From Phytoactinopolyspora endophytica (lineage in GTDB: Bacteria; Actinomycetota; Actinomycetes; Jiangellales; Jiangellaceae), in assembly GCF_004138495.1 (NCBI RefSeq), contig NZ_ML142849.1, positions 670,962 through 676,690 on the forward strand: 5,729 nucleotides of DNA. The letters run 5' to 3'. Below, in pieces: positions 1 to 5,729 of this stretch; within the stretch, counting starts at the first letter, position 1; each line of letters starts with the position of its first letter. The notes beneath the pieces were generated by a model, which was given only the letters and a program-made list of their open reading frames with translations, searched no databases and was not told the DNA's origin. The translations under genes and the position numbers were made by a program.

Positions 1-112
1 CCACAGAATTTCCCGGTCCCACCCAGCGCAACCACAGGCCGGCGACCACGAGCGGACCCAAAGCGCCAGACCGATGCAGGCTCAGCGCGACGATGTGCCG
101 TTCCACACCCAC
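1..112 (-). other. Unassigned left edge; possible start of another minus-strand gene
   Basis: Bases 1-81 lie downstream of the stop of the membrane-protein gene and contain no recognisable gene. One minus-strand frame stays open from GTG codons at 112 and 106 to the window edge. It overlaps the end of the upstream gene by about 30 bp and reads with a hydrophobic stretch (ALGPLVVAGLWLRWVG), as a membrane protein might. There is no convincing Shine-Dalgarno sequence in front of either GTG, only about 35 codons are visible, and a second frame is also open there. I also see no strong hairpin followed by a T-run that would mark a terminator after the operon. This may be the first codons of a third operon gene or simply non-coding DNA. 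Confidence 0.2.
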
Positions 113-690
113 GGCGTGCGATCGTCGCGGAACAGCGACATGACCGTCACGACGACGACCGCCACCACCGGCCAGGCGAACAACGCGGCCGGCGCCTCCA
201 GCTCCATCGGCAGCGTCACCTCGGTGCCCGGAGCCTCGTCGCCGATCGACGGCCCGAGCAACACCCCGACCGCGAGCGCCAGCAGCGACCCGCCCAGACC
301 GCCGCCCGCCAGACCCAGCAGCGCCGTCACCGGCCGCCGACGGTGCCGGACGCCGAAGAACACGCCGAGTACCAGACCGAGCCCCGCACCGAGGATGAAG
401 AAGATCGCGATCTGGTCGAAGAGCTCCCGGGCGTGCTCGACCGGTGTGACCACGCCGTCCTCCACGACCTGCCCGGTGAGCTCCGGCGACAGCAGGTACC
501 ACACGATGCCCATGACGACGCCCAGCACGGCCGATGTGGCACCGATCTCCACGCCCACCCGGGCAGGGCTAGGCGCCGGTCGTCGCCCGCGCGTCCTGCG
601 CTCACCAGGGTCTTCAGCGCGCGGCTCGGTATTGACGTCTGCCGGTGGACCGGTCCACGACGGGTTCTCTCCGCTCACGACGCCGGCCAT
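82..690 (-). CDS. DUF2567-like four-helix membrane protein, function unknown
   Basis: The product is 202 aa and its function is not known. The first 42 or so residues are polar and rich in Pro, Arg and Glu, so probably disordered and cytoplasmic. Four hydrophobic segments follow at about 46-67, 93-113, 121-146 and 167-187. The loop between helices 1 and 2 is acidic (about 69-92). Helix 3 is glycine-rich (GGGLGGSLLA near 129-138) and is followed by GVLLGP and then, after a loop, by LFAWP at the start of helix 4. This spacing resembles, from memory, the actinobacterial DUF2567 family; a profile search was not possible. The gene lies just downstream of dnaE on the same strand and is probably co-transcribed and translationally coupled with it. 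The start is uncertain. ATG 690 is the first start codon after an in-frame TGA at about 702-704, but its only GGAG lies about 23 nt upstream, which is too far. GTG 678 is an alternative. The ATG best placed for coupling to dnaE (728) is in another frame. Codon bias supports the frame given here from about 690 onwards. Confidence 0.72.
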   Translation of the reverse strand: MAGVVSGENPSWTGPPADVNTEPRAEDPGERRTRGRRPAPSPARVGVEIGATSAVLGVVMGIVWYLLSPELTGQVVEDGVVTPVEHARELFDQIAIFFILGAGLGLVLGVFFGVRHRRRPVTALLGLAGGGLGGSLLALAVGVLLGPSIGDEAPGTEVTLPMELEAPAALFAWPVVAVVVVTVMSLFRDDRTPWVWNGTSSR

Positions 691-728
691 GCAGGTGCCG
701 GTTCAGCGGTCTGCTCCTGTTCACTCAT
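675..728 (-). other. 17-codon frame at the dnaE junction (leader peptide or frameshifted gene start)
   Basis: ATG 728 lies 8 bp after the dnaE TGA and opens a frame reading MSEQEQTAEPAPAWPAS before a TGA at 675-677. The frame overlaps the 690 start of the membrane protein by 16 bp in a different phase. Its position immediately after the dnaE stop is typical of a translationally coupled downstream gene, and its Glu/Pro/Ala-rich composition matches the disordered N-terminus of the following protein. It could be the true N-terminus separated from the rest by a one-base indel (real or from sequencing), a short coupled leader peptide, or chance. No strong Shine-Dalgarno sequence precedes it. Confidence 0.25.
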
Positions 729-736
729 CCGGACTA

Positions 737-3700
737 TCAGACCACACACGTCGGTCCGAGCAGAGCCTTGAGGTCGCCCATCAGCGCCGTTGACGGCGTG
801 ACGCGAAGCCCGTCAGCCAGCCGCATGACCGTCACCCGCTCCGAGCCCGTCAGTTTCAGATGCACCTCGGTGGCGCCAGGATGGGTCACCAGAACGTCCT
901 TGAGCCGCTCCACGACGGGAGGCGTGCACCGTGCCACTGGCATGGTGACCACCAGCGGTCCGGTCTCCGCCTCCGAGATGTCCGGCATGGTCATCTCGCT
1001 GGCCATGAACTGCGGCGACTCGTCGCGGCGATCCAGTCTCCCCTTCACCAGAACGACCTCGTCCTCGACCAGCTGCGTCGCGTAAAGCTGGTACGTGGCC
1101 GGGAAGAACAGGCACTCGATGGCGCCTTCGAGGTCCTCTACGGTGGCGATCGCCCAGGTATCGCCGCGTTTGGTGACCTTGCGCTGGATGCCGGTGATCA
1201 GGCCGCCGATGGTCAGTGAGGTACCGCTCGGCACCTCACTCTCATCGCTGAGCGCGGAGATCGGCCGGTCAACGGAGGCGGTGAGCATATGTTCCAGGCC
1301 CAGCAGCGGATGGTCCGAGACGTACAGGCCGAGCATCTCACGCTCGTAGCCGAGCTTGACCTTCTTGTCCCAATCAGACAGATCCGGGACGCTGATCTCC
1401 AGGCCCGAACTCTCCTCACCGGCTCCGCCGAACAGATCGAACTGCCCGATCGCCTCGTTGCGCTTCAGCGTGATCACGGCGTCGACAGTGTCGTCGACGA
1501 TGGCGGCCAGAGCCCGTCGCGCGTATCCCATCGAGTCGAACGCACCAGCCTTGACCAGGGATTCCACGACTCGCTTGTTGCAGACGGGCACCGGGACCTT
1601 GCTCATGAAGTCGGGGAAGCTCTCGTAGCGGCCCTCGCTCTTACGGGCGGAGACGATCCCGTCGACGACGTTGCCGCCGACGTTGCGGATCGCCGCAAGC
1701 CCGAACCGGATGTCGGTGCCGACCGGGGTGAAGTCGCCCTCGGACTCGTTGACGTCCGGCGGGAAGACCTTGATCCCCATCCGGCGGCATTCGGACAGGT
1801 ACAGCGCTGTCTTGTCCTTGTCGCCGCGGACCGACGTGAGCAGAGCGGCCATGTACTCGGCCGGGTAGTTGGCCTTGAGGAAGGCGGTCCAGTACGCGAT
1901 CACGCCATACGCGGCGCTGTGCGCCTTGTTGAACGCGTAGTCGGAGAACGGGACCAGGATGTCCCACAGCGTCTTGATGGCCGCCTCGGAGAAACCGTTG
2001 GCCTTCATCCCGTCGGAGAAACCGACGAACTCGGCGTCGAGGACTTCGCGCTTCTTCTTGCCCATGGCGCGGCGGAGCAGATCCGCTTTTCCGAGCGTGT
2101 ACCCAGCCAGCTGCTGGGCGATCGCCATGACCTGCTCTTGGTACACGATCAGGCCGTACGTGGTGCCCAGGATTTCCTCGAGCGCGTCCGCCAGCTCCGG
2201 GTGGATCGGGGTGATCTCCTGCTGACCGGTCTTTCGCAGCGCGTAGTTGATGTGCGAGTTCGCGCCCATCGGCCCCGGGCGGTACAGGGCGATGACGGCG
2301 GAGATGTCCTCGAAGGTGTCCGGCCGCATCATCCGCAGCAACGCACGCATGGGCCCGCCGTCGAGCTGGAACACGCCGAGCGTGTCGCCTCGTCCCAGCA
2401 GCTCATACGCCGCCCGGTCGTCGAGCTCCAGCTCGTCGAGGTCGACCGGGTCCTTGCCGTTGCGCACGATGTTCTTCAGCGCGTCATCGAGGATCGTGAG
2501 GTTGCGCAACCCCAGGAAGTCCATCTTGACCAGGCCGAGCGTCTCGCAGGTCGGATAGTCGAACTGCGTGATGATCGCGCCGTCCTGCTCCCGCTTCATG
2601 ATCGGGATGGTGTCCAGCAGCGGCTCCGAGGACATGATCACCCCGGCCGCGTGCACACCCCACTGCCGCTTCAGGTTCTCCAGTCCCTTGGCGGTGTCGA
2701 CGACGTTGCGCACATCGGTCTCGGACTCGTAGAGCTGGCGGAACTCGCCGGCCTCGTTGTAACGCGGGTGCTCCTTGTTGAAGATGCCGGAGAGCGGGAC
2801 ATCCTTGCCCATGACCGCGGGTGGCATGGCCTTCGTGACCCGCTCCCCCATGGAGAATGGGAAACCCAGCACCCGGGAGGCGTCCTTGACCGCCTGCTTG
2901 GCCTTGATAGTGCCGTAGGTGACGATCTGCGCGACGTACTCGCTGCCGTACTTCTCCGTCACGTACCGGATGACATCGCCGCGCCCACGCTCGTCGAAGT
3001 CGACGTCGAAGTCGGGCATGGAGGCGCGTTCCGGGTTGAGGAACCGCTCGAAGAACAGTCCGTGCTTGAGTGGGTCGAGGTCAGTGATGCCCATGGCGTA
3101 CGCGGTCATGGAGCCCGCACCGGAGCCACGTCCCGGTCCGACCCGCACGCCGTTCCGCTTCGACCAGTTGATGAAGTCGGCGACGATGAGGTAGTAGCCG
3201 GCATACCCCTTTCCCGTCACCACCTCGGTCTCGTACTCGGCCTGCCTCCGCACGTCGTCCGGAATGCCATCGGGATAACGGCGGTGCAGCCCGCGCTCGA
3301 CCTCCTTGACGAACCAGGACGTCTCGTCCTCACCCTCTGGCACCGGGAAATGCGGCATGTAGCGGCCGGCTTCCTCGACGAAGCTGATCTCGCACCGCTC
3401 CGCGATCAGCAGCGTGTTGTCGCATGCCTCCGGCAGCTCCGACCAGACCTCACGCATCTGTTCCGCGGACTTGAGGTAGTAGTCGTCGCCGTCGAGCTTG
3501 AACCGCTTGGGGTCGGCCATCGTGGAGCCGGACTGCACGCACAGCAGGACCTCGTGCGCCTTGGAGTCGCCCTTGTGGGTGTAGTGCAGGTCGTTGGTGG
3601 CCAGCAGCGGCAGCGAGAGATCCTTCGCCAGCCGGAGCAGATCGTCGCGCACACGTCGTTCGATGTCGAGCCCGTGCTCCATGAGCTCGACGAAGAAGTT

Positions 3701-4261
3701 CTCGGGCCCGAAGATGTCCCGGAACTCCGCGGCAGCGGCAACTGCCTCGTCGTACTTGCCGAGCCGGAGCATCGTCTGGACCTCACCGCTGGGGCACCCG
3801 GTGGTGGCGATCAAGCCCTTGGAGTACTTCTCCAGCAGCTCACGGTCCATCCGTGGCTTGAAGTAGAAGCCCTCGATCGAGGCGAGCGACGACAGCCGGA
3901 ACAGGTTGTGCATGCCGGCGGTGTTCTCCGCCAGCATGGTCATGTGTGTGTACGCGCCGCCGCCTGAGACGTCGTCACCGCCGCCCTCGCCCCAGCGGAC
4001 CCGGGTCTTGTCGAACCTGCTGGTCTTCGGAGTCAGGTAGGCCTCGGTGCCGATGATGGGCTTGATGCCGTATTTGTTGGCCTTGCTATAGAAGTCGTAC
4101 GCGCCGAAAACGTTGCCGTGGTCGGTTGTGGCGAGGGCGGGCATTCCCTGCTTCGCCGCCTCGGTGAACAAGTCATCGAGGCGGGCGGCGCCGTCGAGCA
4201 TCGAGTACTCGGTGTGCACGTGAAGGTGGACGAAGTTTCCGCCGGATCCAGCACTCGACAC
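737..4261 (-). CDS. dnaE: DNA polymerase III subunit alpha (replicative DnaE, actinobacterial DnaE1 type)
   Basis: This is the catalytic subunit of the replicative DNA polymerase. It extends DNA 5' to 3' in the cytosolic replisome and binds the sliding clamp. From GTG 4261 the protein is 1174 aa, a normal full length with no intein. The N-terminal PHP domain (about 1-290) has every expected metal ligand: H14 and H16 in HLHVHTEYSMLDG, D23, H48 in TTDHG, E73, H106, C156, and D224/H226 in NDLHY. In mycobacterial DnaE1 this site is the 3'-5' proofreading exonuclease, so proofreading is likely here. The palm has GPGRGSGAGS (375-384) and PDFDVDFDE (416-424), with catalytic D419 and D421 and a third aspartate, D581, in MDFLGL. 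Fingers include RRAMGKKK near 730 and AFNKAHSAAYG near 773. A helix-hairpin-helix-like stretch lies at about 847-866, a clamp-binding motif QFDLF at 940-944, an OB fold at about 1014-1090 and a C-terminal domain to 1174. The in-frame ATG at 4324 would add 21 unconserved residues and has no ribosome site. GTG 4261 has a perfect AGGAGGT upstream. The gene ends in tandem TGA TAG and is followed at once by the membrane-protein gene. Confidence 0.97.
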   Translation of the reverse strand: MSSAGSGGNFVHLHVHTEYSMLDGAARLDDLFTEAAKQGMPALATTDHGNVFGAYDFYSKANKYGIKPIIGTEAYLTPKTSRFDKTRVRWGEGGGDDVSGGGAYTHMTMLAENTAGMHNLFRLSSLASIEGFYFKPRMDRELLEKYSKGLIATTGCPSGEVQTMLRLGKYDEAVAAAAEFRDIFGPENFFVELMEHGLDIERRVRDDLLRLAKDLSLPLLATNDLHYTHKGDSKAHEVLLCVQSGSTMADPKRFKLDGDDYYLKSAEQMREVWSELPEACDNTLLIAERCEISFVEEAGRYMPHFPVPEGEDETSWFVKEVERGLHRRYPDGIPDDVRRQAEYETEVVTGKGYAGYYLIVADFINWSKRNGVRVGPGRGSGAGSMTAYAMGITDLDPLKHGLFFERFLNPERASMPDFDVDFDERGRGDVIRYVTEKYGSEYVAQIVTYGTIKAKQAVKDASRVLGFPFSMGERVTKAMPPAVMGKDVPLSGIFNKEHPRYNEAGEFRQLYESETDVRNVVDTAKGLENLKRQWGVHAAGVIMSSEPLLDTIPIMKREQDGAIITQFDYPTCETLGLVKMDFLGLRNLTILDDALKNIVRNGKDPVDLDELELDDRAAYELLGRGDTLGVFQLDGGPMRALLRMMRPDTFEDISAVIALYRPGPMGANSHINYALRKTGQQEITPIHPELADALEEILGTTYGLIVYQEQVMAIAQQLAGYTLGKADLLRRAMGKKKREVLDAEFVGFSDGMKANGFSEAAIKTLWDILVPFSDYAFNKAHSAAYGVIAYWTAFLKANYPAEYMAALLTSVRGDKDKTALYLSECRRMGIKVFPPDVNESEGDFTPVGTDIRFGLAAIRNVGGNVVDGIVSARKSEGRYESFPDFMSKVPVPVCNKRVVESLVKAGAFDSMGYARRALAAIVDDTVDAVITLKRNEAIGQFDLFGGAGEESSGLEISVPDLSDWDKKVKLGYEREMLGLYVSDHPLLGLEHMLTASVDRPISALSDESEVPSGTSLTIGGLITGIQRKVTKRGDTWAIATVEDLEGAIECLFFPATYQLYATQLVEDEVVLVKGRLDRRDESPQFMASEMTMPDISEAETGPLVVTMPVARCTPPVVERLKDVLVTHPGATEVHLKLTGSERVTVMRLADGLRVTPSTALMGDLKALLGPTCVV

Positions 4262-4272
4262 GACTAAACCAG

Positions 4273-4279
4273 ACCTCCT
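4273..4279 (-). promoter_or_regulatory. Ribosome binding site of dnaE (decides the start)
   Basis: On the minus strand this reads AGGAGGT, a full match to the anti-Shine-Dalgarno sequence, with 11 nt between it and GTG 4261. It lies inside the 21-codon extension that would be translated from ATG 4324, which argues for the GTG start. Confidence 0.8.
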
Positions 4280-4354
4280 AGAGCTGCCTCTCGGGTGAAC
4301 GCACCCAGCTCCCGATCCAGCCACAATGCCGGGACGCGGCGGTGGCTCGATGAG

Positions 4355-4370
4355 GAACAGAGTTCACTCT
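4355..4370. repeat. Overlapping short inverted repeats at the candidate dnaE -10 and start site
   Basis: GAAC-AGA-GTTC (4355-4365) and AGAGT-TC-ACTCT (4359-4370) overlap and cannot both act as one symmetric site. Both lie where dnaE transcription would start if the candidate promoter is right. The first resembles half of an actinobacterial LexA box, but its spacer is 3 nt rather than 4 and its flanks do not match. Confidence 0.25.
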
Positions 4371-4396
4371 ATTCGGCCACACCGACAACGTGTCGG
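4366..4396 (-). promoter_or_regulatory. Weak candidate promoter for dnaE
   Basis: Read on the minus strand, CCGACA (4396-4391) resembles a -35 box (4 of 6 against TTGACA) and TAGAGT (4371-4366) fits a TAnnnT -10 box, but the 19-nt spacer is longer than usual. Transcription would begin near 4359 and leave a leader of about 100 nt before GTG 4261. In GC-rich DNA such matches arise by chance, so this is only a suggestion. Confidence 0.2.
4382..4396. repeat. Perfect palindrome CCGACA-acg-TGTCGG, possible operator
   Basis: Two 6-bp arms are exact reverse complements around a 3-nt centre. The arrangement suits a dimeric DNA-binding regulator and covers the candidate -35 of dnaE. The arms do not extend further. 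No regulator gene is present in the window, and I cannot assign the motif to a known family. Confidence 0.35.
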
Positions 4397-4556
4397 CGCC
4401 CCGCCGCACGGTCTCCCGACCAACAGCTCCGCCTCCGGCGGCGACCGTTGCGAGAGGCCGCCGTCGTCGTTCGCACGTGCCACGTCGTAGCCCGGGCGTA
4501 CCACTGTGTGGGTTGCCGGACCGTACTGTGGAAGCTGGCACCACCCCGCCAGAGCT

Positions 4557-4561
4557 GGAGG
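4557..4561 (+). promoter_or_regulatory. Ribosome binding site of the PAP2-kinase gene
   Basis: GGAGG lies 5 nt before GTG 4567 and is the best Shine-Dalgarno match near the beginning of this frame. It favours GTG 4567 over the in-frame GTG 4528, which has no ribosome site, and over ATG 4585. Confidence 0.7.
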
Positions 4562-4566
4562 CAGCG

Positions 4567-5729
4567 GTGAACACCGACACAGCCATGCGTCAGCTGAGCC
4601 AGTCCGCCAACAAGGGCCGGCTCTGGCTCGGCCTTGCCGCCGCCGGCGTTCTCTCGTCGCGACGGATGCGGCGCGCAGCCATACGCGGCGTCGGATCGTT
4701 GGCCGTCAGCAGCGCCACGGTGAACGTCGCGCTCAAGCCGCTGTTTCGCAGGCAGCGTCCCCTGCTCGAGAACACCCCGCTGATCCGCCGGCTGCGTCGC
4801 CAGCCCCGGTCCGCGTCGTTCCCCAGCGGCCATGCCGCATCCGCCGCGGCTTTCGCGACCGGTGTGACGCTGGAGCGGCCACCGCTCGCGTTGGTCGTGG
4901 CCCCGCTGGCCGCCGCCGTCGCCTACTCACGGGTTCACGTCGGGGTGCACCACCCCAGCGACGTCGTCGCGGGTGCGGCGATCGGAGCCACCATCGCCGT
5001 CGCCAGCCGCCGATGGTGGCCCGTCCGACCGGCCGCCCCGGCACGCATCCGGGACCACGTCGCGGCGGAACCGCTCCCCGAGGGCGACGGCCTGGTGGTC
5101 GCCGTCAACGCCGCCTCCGGGCTGTACGGGGACCCGACCGACGAGATCCGCCGGCTGCTGCCCGCCGCACGGATCCTCCAGGTCACGCCCGACGTCCAGA
5201 TCGATGCCCTCGTCGCGGACACGGACCGGACGAAGGCATTGGGCGTCGCCGGCGGGGACGGTACGGTCGCCGCCGTCGCTGCACTCGCCCGTGACCGCGG
5301 CCTCCCGCTCGCCGTGTTTCCCTGCGGCACCTTGAACCACTTCGCCCGCGATCTCGGGGTCGAGACCTTCGACGACACCCGGCAGGCGGTCGAGTCCGGA
5401 CAAGCCGTCGACGTCGACGTCGCACGCGCCAACGGTGTGACGTTCCTCAACACGGCGAGCATCGGCGGCTATCCGGACATGGTCCTCCGCCGCGAGCAGC
5501 TCGAGAGCAAGCTCGGCAAGTGGCTTGCGATGGCGGTGGCCGCCGGGCAGGTGCTGCGTCGCCACCGGCCGATCCGGCTGAGCCTGGACGGCGTCCCCAC
5601 CAAGGTCTGGATGCTGTTCATCGGCAACGGCCAATACGTCCCGCGCGGGACGTTCCCGGCGTGGCGCCCACGACTCGACGATGGTGTGCTCGACATCCAA
5701 TACCTGACGGCCGGCCGTTTCTCCCGGAC
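4567..5729 (+). CDS. Fused PAP2 phosphatase and diacylglycerol-kinase-type lipid kinase (3' end cut by window)
   Basis: A two-domain membrane lipid enzyme, open to the right edge, with 387 codons visible. The N-terminal PAP2 domain (about 1-150) has all three phosphatase signatures: K57-x6-R64-P65, PSGH at 86-89 with H89, and S121-R122-x5-H128-x3-D132 with the nucleophile histidine and its aspartate. Hydrophobic segments are at about 19-31, 38-60, 90-102, 107-120 and 133-147; only two precede the first motif, a compact form of the fold. After a linker rich in Arg and Pro, a DAGK/YegS/LCB5-type kinase domain begins near 175 (LVVAVNAASG), with the nucleotide-binding GGDGT at 229-233, GTLNHFARDLG at 254-264 and NTASIGGYPD near 295-304. 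Its C-terminal part lies outside the window. Fusions of this kind occur in actinobacteria and are annotated as bifunctional PAP2/diacylglycerol kinase. The phosphatase should remove phosphate from a lipid phosphate and the kinase add it, so diacylglycerol/phosphatidate is the default guess; polyprenol or other lipids remain possible. GTG 4528 in frame would add 13 residues but lacks a ribosome site. The gene is divergent from dnaE. Confidence 0.88.
   Translation, partial: MNTDTAMRQLSQSANKGRLWLGLAAAGVLSSRRMRRAAIRGVGSLAVSSATVNVALKPLFRRQRPLLENTPLIRRLRRQPRSASFPSGHAASAAAFATGVTLERPPLALVVAPLAAAVAYSRVHVGVHHPSDVVAGAAIGATIAVASRRWWPVRPAAPARIRDHVAAEPLPEGDGLVVAVNAASGLYGDPTDEIRRLLPAARILQVTPDVQIDALVADTDRTKALGVAGGDGTVAAVAALARDRGLPLAVFPCGTLNHFARDLGVETFDDTRQAVESGQAVDVDVARANGVTFLNTASIGGYPDMVLRREQLESKLGKWLAMAVAAGQVLRRHRPIRLSLDGVPTKVWMLFIGNGQYVPRGTFPAWRPRLDDGVLDIQYLTAGRFSR

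Larger units (their letters stand above)
4262..4566. other. Non-coding divergent control region between dnaE and the PAP2-kinase gene
   Basis: These 305 bp separate two divergently read genes and must hold the 5' leader and promoter of each. Short frames here are opposite-strand or out-of-phase shadows without recognisable proteins. Short perfect palindromes are frequent: AGAGTTCACTCT (4359-4370), CCGACAACGTGTCGG (4382-4396), GCACGTGC (4473-4480) and GCCCGGGC (4490-4497). A looser inverted repeat pairs CGGCGGC (4436-4442) with GCCGCCG (4457-4463). For the plus-strand gene, TACTGT at 4524-4529 fits a TAnnnT -10 box and would give a leader of about 30 nt, but no good -35 lies at the right distance. 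No tRNA-like or riboswitch-like fold was recognised. Confidence 0.6.

Noticed and set aside
343..771. Plus-strand frames over the membrane-protein gene (343-771 and 74-793)
   Set aside because: They are antisense to a frame with clear hydrophobic segments and good codon bias, and their products are low-complexity with no signature or ribosome site.
1289..3967. An 892-codon open frame on the plus strand opposite dnaE
   Set aside because: Its product shows no recognisable domain and is an Arg/Asp/Val/Leu-rich mixture typical of an antisense shadow. High third-position GC in dnaE removes stop codons from the opposite strand. The dnaE frame has complete conserved motifs throughout.
737..4261. 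Intein within DnaE
   Set aside because: DnaE inteins are known, but all polymerase motifs here are continuous and the length is normal for an intein-free protein.
4262..4324. N-terminal extension of DnaE from ATG 4324
   Set aside because: The 21 added residues do not resemble the start of DnaE proteins, and the perfect AGGAGGT for GTG 4261 lies inside this stretch.
4353..4367. Possible LexA (SOS) box GAAC-AGA-GTTC upstream of dnaE
   Set aside because: The actinobacterial SOS box has GAAC-N4-GTTC with flanking TC and GA. Here the spacer is 3 nt and the flanks do not fit.
4506..5294. A 262-codon plus-strand frame and minus-strand frame 4927-5700 over the PAP2-kinase gene
   Set aside because: They are out-of-phase or antisense shadows. 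The frame from GTG 4567 contains all PAP2 and kinase motifs and is open to the window edge.
5405..5424. GTCGAC tandem repeat
   Set aside because: It is a short in-frame run encoding alternating Val and Asp within the kinase domain, as expected from codon bias; there is no sign of a functional repeat.

Overview
The window is high-GC DNA (roughly two thirds G+C by eye, with G/C strongly favoured at third codon positions) and looks like the chromosome of an actinomycete. The best evidence is the replicative polymerase, which is of the actinobacterial DnaE1 type: it has a complete set of PHP metal ligands, a glycine-rich loop near residue 95 and a GTG start. The genus cannot be fixed from the sequence. 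The content is mostly chromosomal housekeeping; I see no insertion sequence, phage gene, CRISPR array, tRNA or rRNA.

Layout. Minus strand, read right to left: dnaE (4261 to 737, complete, 1174 aa) is followed after 8 to 46 bp, depending on the start chosen, by a small four-helix membrane protein of the DUF2567 type (690 to 82). The two probably form one transcription unit. The junction is unusual: dnaE ends in tandem in-frame stops (TGA TAG), and the nearest ATG (728) opens a 17-codon frame different from that of the membrane protein. Either the true start is further in, or there is a leader peptide or a frameshift. Bases 1-81 hold no gene that I can name, only a possible beginning of another minus-strand frame.

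Plus strand: a divergent gene starts at GTG 4567 behind a GGAGG ribosome binding site and runs off the right edge still open (387 codons seen). It encodes a two-domain lipid enzyme, an N-terminal PAP2 phosphatase fused to a diacylglycerol-kinase-type lipid kinase. All three PAP2 phosphatase motifs and the kinase GGDGT motif are intact.

The 305 bp between the divergent genes is non-coding as far as I can see. It contains several short perfect palindromes, two of them (4359-4370 and 4382-4396) overlapping a weak candidate promoter for dnaE, so it is the likely control region for both directions.

Overall the window joins a replication gene to two envelope or membrane-associated genes. I do not see a clearly new system. 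The items most worth a second look are the phosphatase-kinase fusion, the reading-frame conflict downstream of dnaE, and the palindrome cluster upstream of dnaE.
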